Shown here: one piece after another, positions 52,423 to 61,109 of the stretch | Layout: every line of letters begins with the position of its first letter | How positions within the stretch are numbered: position 1 is the first letter of the stretch | DNA from: an uncultured Clostridia bacterium | GTDB taxonomy: Bacteria; Bacillota; Clostridia; Oscillospirales; Ruminococcaceae | Assembly: GCA_944387885.1 (NCBI GenBank) | Contig: CALXGR010000001.1 | Location: 62,001 to 126,000, forward strand | Direction: 5' to 3' | Length of the DNA: 64,000 bases | The notes under the pieces: generated by a model | Seen by the model: only the letters and a program-made list of their open reading frames with translations | What the model was told of the DNA's origin: nothing | Databases searched by the model: none | Position numbers and translations under genes: made by a program

Positions 52423-52686
52423 TTACTCGGCGAAGCCGGACTCCACCAGCTTTACCAGACCTTCCACTGCGGCTTCCTCATCGGCGCCATCGGCAATGAT
52501 CCGGATGGGGGTACCGCCAACAATACCAAGGCTCAGAACGCCCAGCAGGCTCTTAGCGTTGACCCGGCGCTCCTCTTTTTCCACCCAGATGGAGGACTTG
52601 TACTCATTGGCCCGCTGGATGAAGAAGGTGGCAGGACGAGCATGCAGCCCTACCTGATTCTCAACAGTAACCTCTTTTACATACAT
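52423..52686 (-). CDS. ptsH: Phosphocarrier protein HPr
   Basis: Phosphoryl carrier of the sugar phosphotransferase system and, through Ser46, a corepressor in carbon catabolite control. It has 87 residues. His15 is in GLHARPAT with Arg17, and Ser46 in NAKSLLGVLSLG, so both phosphorylation sites are kept and this is HPr, not Crh. The ATG follows AAGGAG. It stands apart from ptsI. Confidence 0.95.
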   Translation of the reverse strand: MYVKEVTVENQVGLHARPATFFIQRANEYKSSIWVEKEERRVNAKSLLGVLSLGIVGGTPIRIIADGADEEAAVEGLVKLVESGFAE

Positions 52687-52916
52687 AATTCATACGCTCC
52701 TTATCCCAGATCGAGGGAAACTAAATTGGCTTTGCTGATAGTTATTTTAGTACTTTTTACCCCATTTGTACACCCTTTGCTCCGAATTTTGGCGGTTTTC
52801 ATAAACTGCAATGGGCGCATTTATCTTCTTTGTACAAACTTAACAGTTTTTTTAGGCTTCCCTTGTTAAGGGATTCTAAAAGTTTTCCACAATGAATGGT
52901 TGCCGAATCCGCTCTA

Positions 52917-53642
52917 TTATTTTGTACCCTTTTCCTTCTCCTCATACAGGGCATAGAGATCAGGGCGGCGGACCCGGGTGCGCTCCAGGCTTTGTTCCTG
53001 GCGCCATTTCTGGATATTTGCGTGATGTCCCGACAGCAAAACACCCGGGACTGTGCGGCCTTCCCATACTTCGGGGCGGGTGTACTGAGGATATTCCAGC
53101 AAGCCGTTCCAGTGGCTTTCCTCCTGGTAGCCTTTTTCCTCTGCCAGCACTCCCGGCTGGAGGCGGAGCACGCTGTCCGCCACCACCAGGGCGGCCAGTT
53201 CTCCCCCGGTGAGGACATAGTCCCCAATGGAGATCTCCTCGTCCGCAAAGGCTTCAATGACTCGTTCGTCGATTCCTTCGTAATGGCCGCAGACCAGCAG
53301 CAGGCTGTCGTACTCTGCCAGCCGCTTGGCATCTTCCTCGGAGTACCGTTTTCCTGCCGCAGTCATAAAAATCACATGGGGCTTGGACCGGCCGCTCTCC
53401 TCCACCTGACGGTTGATCTCCCGGATGCAGTCCGCGATGGGCTGGGCATACATGACCATGCCGCAGCCGCCGCCGTAAGGGTAATCGTCAGTCTGTTTCT
53501 GCTTATTCAGGGTGTAGTCCCGAATCTGATGGCAGTGAGTTTCAATGTATCCCCGGGCAGCTGCCCGGCCCAGAATGCTCTGGTCCAGGTAGTTCTGGCA
53601 CTCCTGGGGAAAAAGAGTGGCAATATCAACACGCATTCCCAT
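52917..53642 (-). CDS. trmD: tRNA (guanine-37-N1)-methyltransferase
   Basis: Methylates G37 next to the anticodon and so prevents +1 frameshifting. It has 241 residues. The SPOUT trefoil-knot is seen in [16 protein letters not shown] and [19 protein letters not shown]. It starts within the rimM stop (TAATG overlap), a sign of coupling. It is the last gene of the ylxM-trmD operon. I see no clear terminator after it. Confidence 0.95.
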   Translation of the reverse strand: MGMRVDIATLFPQECQNYLDQSILGRAAARGYIETHCHQIRDYTLNKQKQTDDYPYGGGCGMVMYAQPIADCIREINRQVEESGRSKPHVIFMTAAGKRYSEEDAKRLAEYDSLLLVCGHYEGIDERVIEAFADEEISIGDYVLTGGELAALVVADSVLRLQPGVLAEEKGYQEESHWNGLLEYPQYTRPEVWEGRTVPGVLLSGHHANIQKWRQEQSLERTRVRRPDLYALYEEKEKGTK

Positions 53643-54172
53643 TATTCTTTGTCTCCGTTTACAGCATCTTCAAACATTCCGGGGATGGGGGTGACCAGCA
53701 CTTTCCCCTCCTGAGGATTGATTTCTTTCAGGAACTGAGGCACACCGGGGAAGTAATAGACCTTCCCGTCCTCCCCTTTCACGGTGTAGACATCCTGGGC
53801 GCCCTGATAAATGTCGGTGACTTTTCCGTATACCTTGCCGGTATCTGCATCCACCACCTGGCATCCGATGATGTCCGCAATGTAATGGCAGCCTTCCTCC
53901 AGTTCCACCTCATCCCGGGAGAAATACAGGGTCTTCCCCACCAGCGCCCGGGCCTTGTCCATGGTGTCCACCCCTTCCAGGGTAATGAGTGCCATTCTGC
54001 CCTGGGGACGAATCCGCTCTGCCTCCACCCAGATCTTTCCCTGGGGGTCCAGATAGAACCCTTCAAATTCGCTGAAGAACTCAAAGTCATCACACCAGAC
54101 CTCTGCCTTCAGTTCCCCCCGCACGCCGTGGGTAGTAACCAGTTTTCCTGCTTCCAGAAATTCCTTCATCAT
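53642..54172 (-). CDS. rimM: Ribosome maturation factor RimM
   Basis: Helps mature the head of the 30S subunit, with S19. It has 176 residues: an N-terminal RimM beta barrel ([19 protein letters not shown]) and a C-terminal PRC barrel ([21 protein letters not shown]). Two ATGs in a row at 54172 and 54169 follow AAGGG. I keep the first. A terminator separates it from khpA. Confidence 0.94.
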   Translation of the reverse strand: MMKEFLEAGKLVTTHGVRGELKAEVWCDDFEFFSEFEGFYLDPQGKIWVEAERIRPQGRMALITLEGVDTMDKARALVGKTLYFSRDEVELEEGCHYIADIIGCQVVDADTGKVYGKVTDIYQGAQDVYTVKGEDGKVYYFPGVPQFLKEINPQEGKVLVTPIPGMFEDAVNGDKE

Positions 54173-54212
54173 AGCCCTTAATTCCTTTATCTCAGATTGA
54201 CCTCATTGTAAC

Positions 54213-54248
54213 AAAAAAAGAACCCTTGCACAAGGGCAAAGGTTCTTT
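54213..54248 (-). terminator. Terminator between khpA and rimM
   Basis: Stem AAAGAACC-TTGC with GCAA-GGTTCTTT (one bulge each side) and seven T on the minus strand, lying inside an otherwise continuous operon. Confidence 0.85.
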
Positions 54249-54253
54249 CACGG

Positions 54254-54487
54254 TCAGTCGATTTCTACAATGACCTTTTCGCCTTGACGGACGGCAGCGG
54301 CACGCATGACCACACGGATAGCCTTGGCGATCCGGCCCTGCTTGCCGATGACCCGGCCCATGTCGCCTTCTGCCACAGACAGATGATAGACGACAGTTCC
54401 ATCCTCCCGGGGAGCATCCACCGTCACTTTGACGGCTTCCTTATCGTCCACAAGGCCACGGGCTACTGCCAACAACAGCTCTTGCAT
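54254..54487 (-). CDS. khpA: KH-domain RNA-binding protein KhpA
   Basis: Small RNA chaperone-like protein that pairs with KhpB/Jag and affects cell division and sRNA function in Gram-positives. It has 77 residues. The GxxG loop of the KH fold is VIGKQGRIAKAIR, and DDKEAVKVTV is typical of the N terminus. I place the start at the ATG 54487. A TTG five codons earlier overlaps the rpsP stop region. Confidence 0.93.
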   Translation of the reverse strand: MQELLLAVARGLVDDKEAVKVTVDAPREDGTVVYHLSVAEGDMGRVIGKQGRIAKAIRVVMRAAAVRQGEKVIVEID

Positions 54488-54502
54488 GGATTGTTCCCCC
54501 AA

Positions 54503-54748
54503 TTACTTCAGGATCTCAGCCTTCTTCAGCAGAACCCGAACAGTGTCGGTGGGCTGAGCGCCATTGGCGATCCACTTCTGGGCCTTCTCGGCGTCGATGT
54601 TTACAACGGAAGGCTCCTTGGTGGGATCGTAGTAGCCGATCTCCTCGATGAAGCGGCCGTCACGGGGGCTGCGGCTGTCAGCCACTACCACACGATAGAA
54701 GGGAGCTTTCTTGGCGCCCATGCGGCGCAGACGAATTTTAACTGCCAT
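54503..54748 (-). CDS. rpsP: 30S ribosomal protein S16
   Basis: Small-subunit assembly protein. It has 81 residues, starts [26 protein letters not shown] and has [12 protein letters not shown], both diagnostic. The ATG at 54748 follows GGAGG. A 102-bp gap separates it from ffh, and 15 bp from khpA. Confidence 0.97.
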   Translation of the reverse strand: MAVKIRLRRMGAKKAPFYRVVVADSRSPRDGRFIEEIGYYDPTKEPSVVNIDAEKAQKWIANGAQPTDTVRVLLKKAEILK

Positions 54749-54850
54749 GATTGTTACCTCCAAAAAATCTGTATATCCCCTGCCTGGGGAATTCTCTATC
54801 TTGTATCCCCGCCCCTGTTGGGTCAAGGTAATACCATTATAATGTCCGGA

Positions 54851-56188
54851 TCAGCGGCGTCCAAAACCGCCCATGCCCAACCCACGCATGAAACCACGGG
54901 GATTCCGGCGGACCTGTTTCATAACTTTCTGCATCTGCTCATACATCCGGAGCAGACGGTTGACTTCCTCCACGGAGGTTCCGCTTCCTGCAGCGATCCG
55001 GCGCTTTCGCTTGGGATTGATGATGGAAGGCTTTTCCCTCTCCTGAGGAGTCATACTCTGGATAATGGCCTCAATGTGGACAAACTGCTTCTCGTCCAGA
55101 TCTTCCGGGTTTAGTCTGTTTCCTCCCGGCATCATGGAGAGCATAGCGGACACGCCGCCCATCTTCTTCATCTGGGCGAACTGAGCCAGCAGGTCGTTCA
55201 TATCAAACTTGTTTTCCATCATCCGGCGGGCAGTCTCAGCAGCCTGTTTCTGGTCGGCCACATCCTGAGCCTTTTCAATCAGGCTGAGCACGTCCCCCAT
55301 TCCCAGAATCCGGCCGGCCATCCGGGCGGGATGGAACACTTCCAGGTCATCCAGCTTTTCGCCCACACCCTGGAACTTGATGGGTTTTCCGGTGACTGCC
55401 AGAACCGAGAGGGCTGCACCGCCACGGGTATCGCCGTCGGTCTTGGTCAGGATTATTCCGTCAATGCCCACCTTCTGATTGAAGGTATCGGCCACGTTCA
55501 CGGCTTCCTGGCCTGCCATGGCATCCACCACCAGCAGGGTCTCGTCCACCTCTACGGTGCTTTTGATTTCCACCAGCTCGTTCATCAGCTTGTCATCGAT
55601 CTGAAGCCGGCCGGCAGTATCCAGAATCACAATGTCATTGCCGTAGTCCTTGGCATGAGCCACGGCCTGACGGGCGATCTGAGCAGGAGCCTGGGTTCCC
55701 AGGGTAAAGACGGGCACATCTGCCTGAGCGCCCACCACCTGCAGCTGATCAATAGCAGCAGGACGGTAGATATCGCAGGCTACCAGCAGAGGCCGGTGGC
55801 CCATCTTCTTGTAATACTTGCCCAGCTTGGCGGCGTGGGTGGTTTTACCGTTACCCTGAAGGCCGCACATCATGAGAACGGTAGGCCCCTTGGACTTCAG
55901 GTTGATCCGGGCGGCCTCGTCGCCCCCCATAAGGGCGGTCAGTTCCTCGTTGACGATCTTGATGACCTGCTGGGCGGGGGTCAGGCTTTCCATGACCTCC
56001 TGGCCCATGGCCCGCTCACTGACCTGGGCCACAAAATCCTTGGCTACCTTGTAGTTAACGTCGGCTTCCAGCAGAGCCATCCGGACTTCCCGCATGGCGG
56101 CCTTGATGTCCCCTTCGGACAGTTTGCCGTGGCCCCGCAGCTTTTTGAATACGCCATTCAGGCGATCAGAGAGGGATTCAAACGCCAT
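54851..56188 (-). CDS. ffh: Signal recognition particle protein Ffh
   Basis: GTPase of the signal recognition particle that targets nascent membrane proteins to FtsY and SecYEG. It has 445 residues: N domain (1-~95), G domain with G1 GLQGNGKTT (109-117), DTAGRLQIDDKLM, TKTDGDTRGG and a C-terminal Met-rich M domain (KKMGGVSAMLSMMPGG). It overlaps the end of ylxM by 11 bp and starts behind AGGAGG. Confidence 0.96.
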   Translation of the reverse strand: MAFESLSDRLNGVFKKLRGHGKLSEGDIKAAMREVRMALLEADVNYKVAKDFVAQVSERAMGQEVMESLTPAQQVIKIVNEELTALMGGDEAARINLKSKGPTVLMMCGLQGNGKTTHAAKLGKYYKKMGHRPLLVACDIYRPAAIDQLQVVGAQADVPVFTLGTQAPAQIARQAVAHAKDYGNDIVILDTAGRLQIDDKLMNELVEIKSTVEVDETLLVVDAMAGQEAVNVADTFNQKVGIDGIILTKTDGDTRGGAALSVLAVTGKPIKFQGVGEKLDDLEVFHPARMAGRILGMGDVLSLIEKAQDVADQKQAAETARRMMENKFDMNDLLAQFAQMKKMGGVSAMLSMMPGGNRLNPEDLDEKQFVHIEAIIQSMTPQEREKPSIINPKRKRRIAAGSGTSVEEVNRLLRMYEQMQKVMKQVRRNPRGFMRGLGMGGFGRR

Positions 56189-56567
56189 CTGCCAATTCCT
56201 CCTGTGTTTCCATTTGTTCCAGAATTTCCAGCATCTCTGCGGAAATCTGTTCCACCTGAATGCTGGTCAGCCGGTTTTCCCGGTTGTTGAACCGGAGCTG
56301 TTTGGCCAATATCTGGAGCCGGTCCACCTGACGGGTCAAGGCTTTGTGCCGGGCTGCCACTCCCACTGCCTGCTCCAGCTGGAGCAAAATGGCTTCGCTG
56401 TGCTTTATGGCATCCCGCACCCCCTGCCGGCTGATGGACAGGTTATCGGCAATTTCAGCCAGGGAAAGGTCCTCGTTGTAATACTGCTCCATAACGGTGC
56501 GTTGCTTATCCGTGAGCATTTCCCCGTAGAAATCCAGAAGGTAGGAAAATTCCATGCTCTTTTCCAT
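56178..56567 (-). CDS. ylxM: YlxM-type helix-turn-helix SRP-associated protein
   Basis: Small protein found upstream of ffh in Gram-positives. YlxM stimulates the Ffh/FtsY cycle in streptococci, although its helix-turn-helix resembles sigma-70 region 4. It has 129 residues: FYGEMLTDKQRTVMEQYYNEDLSLAEIADNLSISRQGV is the helix-turn-helix, and a coiled-coil tail follows. The tail here is longer than I expect for YlxM. First gene of the operon, behind GGGAGG. Confidence 0.9.
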   Translation of the reverse strand: MEKSMEFSYLLDFYGEMLTDKQRTVMEQYYNEDLSLAEIADNLSISRQGVRDAIKHSEAILLQLEQAVGVAARHKALTRQVDRLQILAKQLRFNNRENRLTSIQVEQISAEMLEILEQMETQEELADGV

Positions 56568-56594
56568 GAAACATCCTCCCTTCCCTTCAAAAAA

Positions 56595-56615
56595 TGTAAA
56601 GTTATTTTCTTTACA
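56595..56615 (-). repeat. Palindrome in the ylxM leader
   Basis: Perfect inverted repeat TGTAAAG-N7-CTTTACA just after the expected transcription start. On the minus strand six T follow, so it could be a weak AT-rich attenuator or a protein-binding site. Confidence 0.6.
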
Positions 56616-56623
56616 CCTTTGTC

Positions 56624-56651
56624 AGTATACCACATTTTGGGAGAGTGTCAA
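56624..56651 (-). promoter_or_regulatory. Promoter for ylxM-ffh-rpsP-khpA-rimM-trmD
   Basis: Minus-strand consensus -35 TTGACA (56646-56651), 16-bp spacer, -10 TATACT (56624-56629). Confidence 0.85.
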
Positions 56652-56681
56652 GTATTTTTCTTTACAGATTGAAAAAAGAAG

Positions 56682-56720
56682 AAAAAAGCGGAAAGTTCCC
56701 GAAAGAACTTTCCGCTTTTT
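56682..56720 (-). terminator. Terminator after tRNA-Gln
   Basis: Stem GCGGAAAGTTC/GAACTTTCCGC flanked by A- and T-runs. It ends the tRNA cluster on the minus strand. Confidence 0.92.
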
Positions 56721-56794
56721 GGTTGGGCCGGCGAGATTCGAACTCACGGATGCGGGAGTCAAAGTCCCGTGCCTTACCGCTTGGCGACGGCCCA
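56720..56794 (-). tRNA. tRNA-Gln (anticodon TTG)
   Basis: 75 nt including encoded CCA. Acceptor TGGGCCG/CGGCCCA, anticodon stem CGGGA/TCCCG with loop CTTTGAC, T loop GTTCGAATC. It is the last of three tRNA genes and lies behind a terminator with no promoter of its own. Confidence 0.97.
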
Positions 56795-56802
56795 ATAAAA
56801 AG

Positions 56803-56831
56803 AAAAAGGCGGAAGCAACTTCCGCCTTTTT
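56803..56831 (-). terminator. Terminator between tRNA-His and tRNA-Gln
   Basis: Perfect stem AAAAAGGCGGAAG/CTTCCGCCTTTTT around CAA. It fills nearly all of the 41 bp between the two tRNA genes. Confidence 0.9.
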
Positions 56832-56835
56832 GGTG

Positions 56836-56913
56836 TGGGGTGCCTGGAGGGATTCGAACCCTCGGCCTCCAGAGCCACAATCTGGCGCGCTAACCAACTG
56901 CGCCACAGGCACC
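56836..56913 (-). tRNA. tRNA-His (anticodon GTG)
   Basis: 78 nt including encoded CCA and the extra 5' G(-1) opposite C73 that marks tRNA-His. Acceptor GTGCCTG/CAGGCAC, anticodon stem CCAGA/TCTGG with loop TTGTGGC. Confidence 0.97.
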
Positions 56914-56921
56914 ATACCGTG

Positions 56922-56998
<77 letters not shown>

Positions 56999-57039
56999 TT
57001 AGTAACCGGTAAGAACCATCCGGACACGCTACGCAGGTT

Positions 57040-57069
57040 ATATTATCACACTCCCCCCGCAAAAGTCAA
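57040..57069 (-). promoter_or_regulatory. Promoter for the tRNA-Arg/His/Gln cluster
   Basis: Minus-strand -35 TTGACT (57064-57069), 18-bp spacer, -10 TAATAT (57040-57045). Confidence 0.75.
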
Positions 57070-57138
57070 TAGCTCTTGTGAAAAAACTTTTTTCTTTTTT
57101 TCGTTTCATTTCCTGTTTATTAAATTTTCCTTGCTTTG

Positions 57139-57195
57139 TTGTCTTATAGCGACAAGGCTGGTATAATGTCGGGGAAAGGCTTTTTCCCTTTCCCC
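57139..57195 (+). promoter_or_regulatory. Promoter, possible operator and leader hairpin of the ABC operon
   Basis: -35 TTGTCT (57139-57144), 17-bp spacer, -10 TATAAT (57162-57167). A perfect short inverted repeat TTGTC-N7-GACAA starts at the -35 box (57139-57155). The leader then holds a perfect 9-bp hairpin GGGGAAAGG/CCTTTCCCC (57171-57195), followed by TATTTT before the ribosome site. This could be an attenuator. Confidence 0.65.
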
Positions 57196-57214
57196 TATTT
57201 TGCGAGGTGATGAG

Positions 57215-57964
57215 ATGACCCCTGTGATCGAAGTAACAAATCTCAGGAAGATATATAAGGTAGGAAATGAAAAAGTTTACGCGCTGAACAATGTGAATCT
57301 GGAGATCTATCCCGGTGAAGTATGCTGCATTGTAGGTCAGTCCGGCAGCGGTAAATCCACCCTGCTGAACCAGCTTGCCGGTTTGGAGAAACCCACCACC
57401 GGCCAGGTCAAGATATTGGGCAAGGAAATCAGCGCCATGACGGAAAACCAGCTGGCCAAATTCCGCCAGGAAAATCTGGGCTTTATCTTCCAGAGCTACA
57501 ACCTGCTTCCCAGCATGACCGCAGTGGAAAACGTTGCTCTCCCTCTCATGTTCAAGGGGGTTCCCCTTCAAAAGCGGACCCAATTGGCCAAAGCCGCTCT
57601 GGCCCAGATGGGGCTGAGCCGCCGGGCCAACCACAAGCCCACTGAAATGAGCGGCGGCCAGCAGCAGCGTGTGGGCATAGCCCGTGCCTTTGTAAGTCAT
57701 CCCAAGGTGGTATTTGCGGACGAACCTACCGGCAACCTGGACAGTTATACCACTAAAAAGGTACTGTACCAGATGTTGAGCATGGCTTATCAGCAGGGAA
57801 TCACTTTCATTATGGTCACCCACGAACCGGAGCTCGCCGCCTGCGCAGACCGGGTGATCACCTTATTGGACGGCGTGGTTCAAAGCAACCATCTGCTGCC
57901 GGTCCAGGAAATCGAACACAACCGGGCAGAACTGTTCCGGGAATTGGAGGAAACACAGGAATGA
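57215..57964 (+). CDS. ABC transporter ATP-binding protein, MacB/LolD type
   Basis: ATPase of a MacB-type (type VII) ABC system, which works by mechanotransmission rather than by a transport channel. It has 249 residues. Walker A is GQSGSGKST, signature MSGGQQQR, Walker B VVFADEPTGNLDS, and the His switch VTHEPE. NLDSYTTKKV is typical of the LolD/MacB group. The ATG at 57215 follows GAGGTGATGAG. It overlaps the next gene by 4 bp (ATGA). Confidence 0.93.
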   Translation: MTPVIEVTNLRKIYKVGNEKVYALNNVNLEIYPGEVCCIVGQSGSGKSTLLNQLAGLEKPTTGQVKILGKEISAMTENQLAKFRQENLGFIFQSYNLLPSMTAVENVALPLMFKGVPLQKRTQLAKAALAQMGLSRRANHKPTEMSGGQQQRVGIARAFVSHPKVVFADEPTGNLDSYTTKKVLYQMLSMAYQQGITFIMVTHEPELAACADRVITLLDGVVQSNHLLPVQEIEHNRAELFRELEETQE

Positions 57965-59541
57965 AACATCTGAGAAAGATCGCACTGGGTATGACTGCGG
58001 CACTGGCTTTGACCTTTGCCTTGGGCACCGTAAGCTTCGCAACTGAAACGACCCCACAGCCCCAGCAGTCCCCCGCCGCCATAACGACCCCTTCCCCTAC
58101 TGCTACTCCCACTCCTACCGCCACTGCTACTCCTTCCCCTGTATATACCAAGGGTCAACCCGCCTACATCAGCAACTATCGGATCACCGACCTGAACGGC
58201 AACGAGATCACCGGCGATATCACCCCCGGTGATCACTTCAACCTGTACGTCTACATCCGGGACGAGAGCAACACCGTCACCTACATGCGCCTTACCGATA
58301 TCCGGGCCAAGGTGAACAGCTCCGCCTTTACCTGCCCCACTTTGGGCGAGGCCAACTACTGGGCTCAGGCTGACGACATTGAAGCCATGGAGAATGGGGA
58401 AATGCCCATCCGCCAGTTCTGGATCCTCTTCCGTGACGTGACCTATAATGGCGGCAGCACCGATTTCCAGTTTGACCTGTCCTACGACGGCGTCACCACC
58501 ATGCCGGTTCAGCCCATGTCCCTGACCCTGAACCAGATGTCCAGCGGACATACTCCCAGCCTTATTGTCCGGGAGGCCAACTACGGCGGCCAGGTATACG
58601 CCGGTCAGGAATTTAACCTGACCCTGACCCTGTTCAGCAGCATTGGCGAGGAGTCCCTCACCGACGTGATCGTAAGCCTGAATCTGCCTGAGGATGTATA
58701 TCTGGTCTCCTCCAAGCAGAGTGTCTGCATCACTTCCATGGAGCCCCGCTCCACAGCCACTGCCACTTTCCGTCTGACTACCGCCAGCAACATTGCTGCT
58801 TCGGTAGCCAACATTGGAGTGAACATCAACGCCACCGGCACTTCCAGCTACTCCGCAGTCAGCGGCAGCGGCAATGTGTCCATTCCCATCAGTCAGCCCG
58901 AGCGGTTTGAAATCACCGGCATTGAGGCCCCCGGCACCATGATGCTGGGTGAAGAGCAGTATGTTTCTGTGACCTGCGTCAACAAGGGCAAGCGGGAAAT
59001 CAGCAACCTGAGCGGCAGCATCTCCGGTGAGAATCTTGCCAATCCCGGCCAGAACCAGTATATCGGAAACGTCGCCTCCGGTACCGAGAAAACTGTGGAA
59101 TTCTCTGTCATGGCCAACGAAGTGGGTGTCATGAACGGCACCATCACCCTCACTTATGAGAACAGCAAGGGCGAGGAAGTATCCCTGACCAAGGACTATT
59201 CCATCACTGTTGAGGAAATGCCGGTTTGGGAGGACCCCATGATGACCGATCCCGGACTCTATCCTGAAGAGCCCGTTTCTACCGGCGCTCCCCTCTGGAT
59301 CTTCCTGGTAGCCGGCGCCGGAGTTCTGGTCGTTCTGTTCTTCGTGGTACGGACCATCAAGAAGAAGCGGGCCAAGAAAGCCGCCGAGCAGGAGCTCCTG
59401 GCTGAAGCAGCCGTCGAGGATCTCCAGCCCACCTACCGGCCCATCCCCCCTGCCGCCGTGCGGGAGGAAGAGCCTGCTCAGGAGGAGTCCCCCAAGGAAG
59501 AGCCTGCTCAGGAGGAGAAGGCTTCGGAAAACAAGGAGTGA
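57961..59541 (+). CDS. Membrane-anchored extracellular protein of the ABC system (S-layer/CARDB-like)
   Basis: 526 residues. A signal peptide (1-~27, cleaved after FATE or SFA) is followed by a low-complexity Thr/Pro/Ser linker (~35-60), then a long beta-rich part (~60-425) with repeated Ig-like units resembling the NEW3/CARDB domains of COG1361 proteins. One membrane helix (~441-463) and an acidic cytoplasmic tail follow, in which EEPAQEE occurs twice (DNA copies 59466-59487 and 59496-59517). It lies exactly between ATPase and permease genes, so it is likely the outer partner of that system. It is not an HlyD/MacA-type adaptor. Confidence 0.8.
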   Translation: MKHLRKIALGMTAALALTFALGTVSFATETTPQPQQSPAAITTPSPTATPTPTATATPSPVYTKGQPAYISNYRITDLNGNEITGDITPGDHFNLYVYIRDESNTVTYMRLTDIRAKVNSSAFTCPTLGEANYWAQADDIEAMENGEMPIRQFWILFRDVTYNGGSTDFQFDLSYDGVTTMPVQPMSLTLNQMSSGHTPSLIVREANYGGQVYAGQEFNLTLTLFSSIGEESLTDVIVSLNLPEDVYLVSSKQSVCITSMEPRSTATATFRLTTASNIAASVANIGVNINATGTSSYSAVSGSGNVSIPISQPERFEITGIEAPGTMMLGEEQYVSVTCVNKGKREISNLSGSISGENLANPGQNQYIGNVASGTEKTVEFSVMANEVGVMNGTITLTYENSKGEEVSLTKDYSITVEEMPVWEDPMMTDPGLYPEEPVSTGAPLWIFLVAGAGVLVVLFFVVRTIKKKRAKKAAEQELLAEAAVEDLQPTYRPIPPAAVREEEPAQEESPKEEPAQEEKASENKE

Positions 59542-59545
59542 TTCC

Positions 59546-61003
59546 ATGAAGGTTACAGACATTCTTCGGCTGGCCAGAGAAAACCTCCGCCGCCGAAAAG
59601 GCCGCACCGCCCTGACCGTTATCGGCGTGGTGGTGGGCACCTGTGCCATTGTGGTCATGATCAGTCTGGGTCTGGCCATGAGCCAGAGCATTGAATCCAT
59701 GCTGGCCAGCTGGGGCGATCTGACCCAGATTCAGATTTATAACTATGTGTACGGTTCCACCGATGCACCTACCCTGGACGATGAAATGCTGGCCTCCATA
59801 AAGTCTCTGGAGCATGTGACAGCCGTCACCCCCTACTATCAGGCCAGGAATGTGAATGCCACCATTGTGGCCGGCAAAAACGACCGGTACAATTCCTACT
59901 TCTACGAAACCTATGGCCTCTACCCTGATGCCGTGGAAGCTCTGGGAATCCAGCTCATCAGCGGCGATTACCTTACCGAGACCACGGATGTGGGAAAAGG
60001 AAAAATTCCGGTTCTTGTAGGTGAAAACTTTGCCTACAGCTTCTATGATTCCACCAAGGACTGGAACAGCAGCAAATATCAGGTTTACCAGGGGCAGACC
60101 GATGCCTTGGGCAACCCGGTCGATCCTTTCGTAAATGTGGAAAAGGATAAAATGTGGATCCGTCTCCAGACCTGGGACGATGACGGCAACGAGAAGCATG
60201 AGGATTACCAAATGGTAGTGGTTGGCGTCATGGCCAGCGACTACGCCAAAGGCTACTTTACCGACAGCGGTATCGTCATGCGGCTGGCTGATTTGAAGCG
60301 GTTGGAACAGGCTTATGAAAAGCTTGCCGGGAAACGCTCCAGCGGTTCTGCCAGTTATATGGTCGGCGTGAACGGCGGCGGCATGGTCGCCCAGCAGGAC
60401 AACGGCTACGAAAATGTTTATGTCAAGGTCGACAGTGTGGACCATGTGGAAGAGGTTGAAGAGATCATTCAATCCTACGGCTACCAGACCAACAGTATGG
60501 TCCAGACCCGGGAAGCCATGCAGGCCCAGGTAGCCCAGACCCAGTTCATTCTGGGCGGTCTGGCCGCCATCAGCCTCTTTGTTGCAGCTCTGAACATTGC
60601 CAACACCATGACCATGGCCATCTACGAACGGACCCGTGAAATTGGTGTTATGAAAGTCCTGGGCTGCGAATTGGGAAAGATTCGTACCCTCTTCCTGGTG
60701 GAAGCAGGCGGAATCGGATTCCTGGGGGGCGTGATCGGCGTGATACTCAGCCTGATCATCAGCTTCATTATGAACAATTTTGCTCTCATTGCCGCTGTGC
60801 TGGGCTTTGGGGGTGCAGGAATGGGCGATTTGTCCAGCATCTTCGGAATGTACACCGATGGCAGCAGTGCCGCCTCGGTAATTCCCATCTGGCTCATCCT
60901 GTTTGCCTTGGCCTTTGCCACTCTGGTCGGCGTTCTCAGCGGCATCATGCCTGCTGTCCGGGCCACCAAAATCAGCGCACTGGAAGCCATCCGGCACGAA
61001 TAA
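59546..61003 (+). CDS. ABC transporter permease, MacB/FtsX type
   Basis: 485 residues. A short cytoplasmic amphipathic start (LARENLRRRKGRTALTVIGVVVG) leads into helix 1 (~20-42), then a large extracytoplasmic domain (~50-335), then three helices (~340-370, ~395-420, ~450-470) of the FtsX core, including the Arg-Glu motif YERTREIGVMKVLG before helix 3 and VRATKISALEAIRHE at the end. It starts 4 bp after the surface protein gene. The substrate is unknown. Confidence 0.92.
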   Translation: MKVTDILRLARENLRRRKGRTALTVIGVVVGTCAIVVMISLGLAMSQSIESMLASWGDLTQIQIYNYVYGSTDAPTLDDEMLASIKSLEHVTAVTPYYQARNVNATIVAGKNDRYNSYFYETYGLYPDAVEALGIQLISGDYLTETTDVGKGKIPVLVGENFAYSFYDSTKDWNSSKYQVYQGQTDALGNPVDPFVNVEKDKMWIRLQTWDDDGNEKHEDYQMVVVGVMASDYAKGYFTDSGIVMRLADLKRLEQAYEKLAGKRSSGSASYMVGVNGGGMVAQQDNGYENVYVKVDSVDHVEEVEEIIQSYGYQTNSMVQTREAMQAQVAQTQFILGGLAAISLFVAALNIANTMTMAIYERTREIGVMKVLGCELGKIRTLFLVEAGGIGFLGGVIGVILSLIISFIMNNFALIAAVLGFGGAGMGDLSSIFGMYTDGSSAASVIPIWLILFALAFATLVGVLSGIMPAVRATKISALEAIRHE

Positions 61004-61010
61004 GCACAGT

Positions 61011-61045
61011 GGGAGAAGGGATGAAAAATTCCTTCTCCCCTTTTT
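61011..61045 (+). terminator. Terminator after the ABC operon
   Basis: Stem GGGAGAAGG/CCTTCTCCC with an 11-base loop, followed by CTTTTT. Confidence 0.88.
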
Positions 61046-61062
61046 CTTGCAATCAGAATCGG

Positions 61063-61091
61063 TTTCGCTTATGATGGAACCATACTATAAT
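61063..61091 (+). promoter_or_regulatory. Promoter for the acetyltransferase gene
   Basis: Weak -35 TTTCGC (61063-61068), 17-bp spacer, consensus -10 TATAAT (61086-61091), so close to the gene that the leader would be about 10 nt. Confidence 0.45.
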
Positions 61092-61109
61092 CATTCCGGG
61101 GGAACAGCC

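Noticed and set aside
57880-59700. Long minus-strand frame opposite the surface protein gene
   Set aside because: Gly/Ser-rich antisense shadow running across two genes, no start signals.
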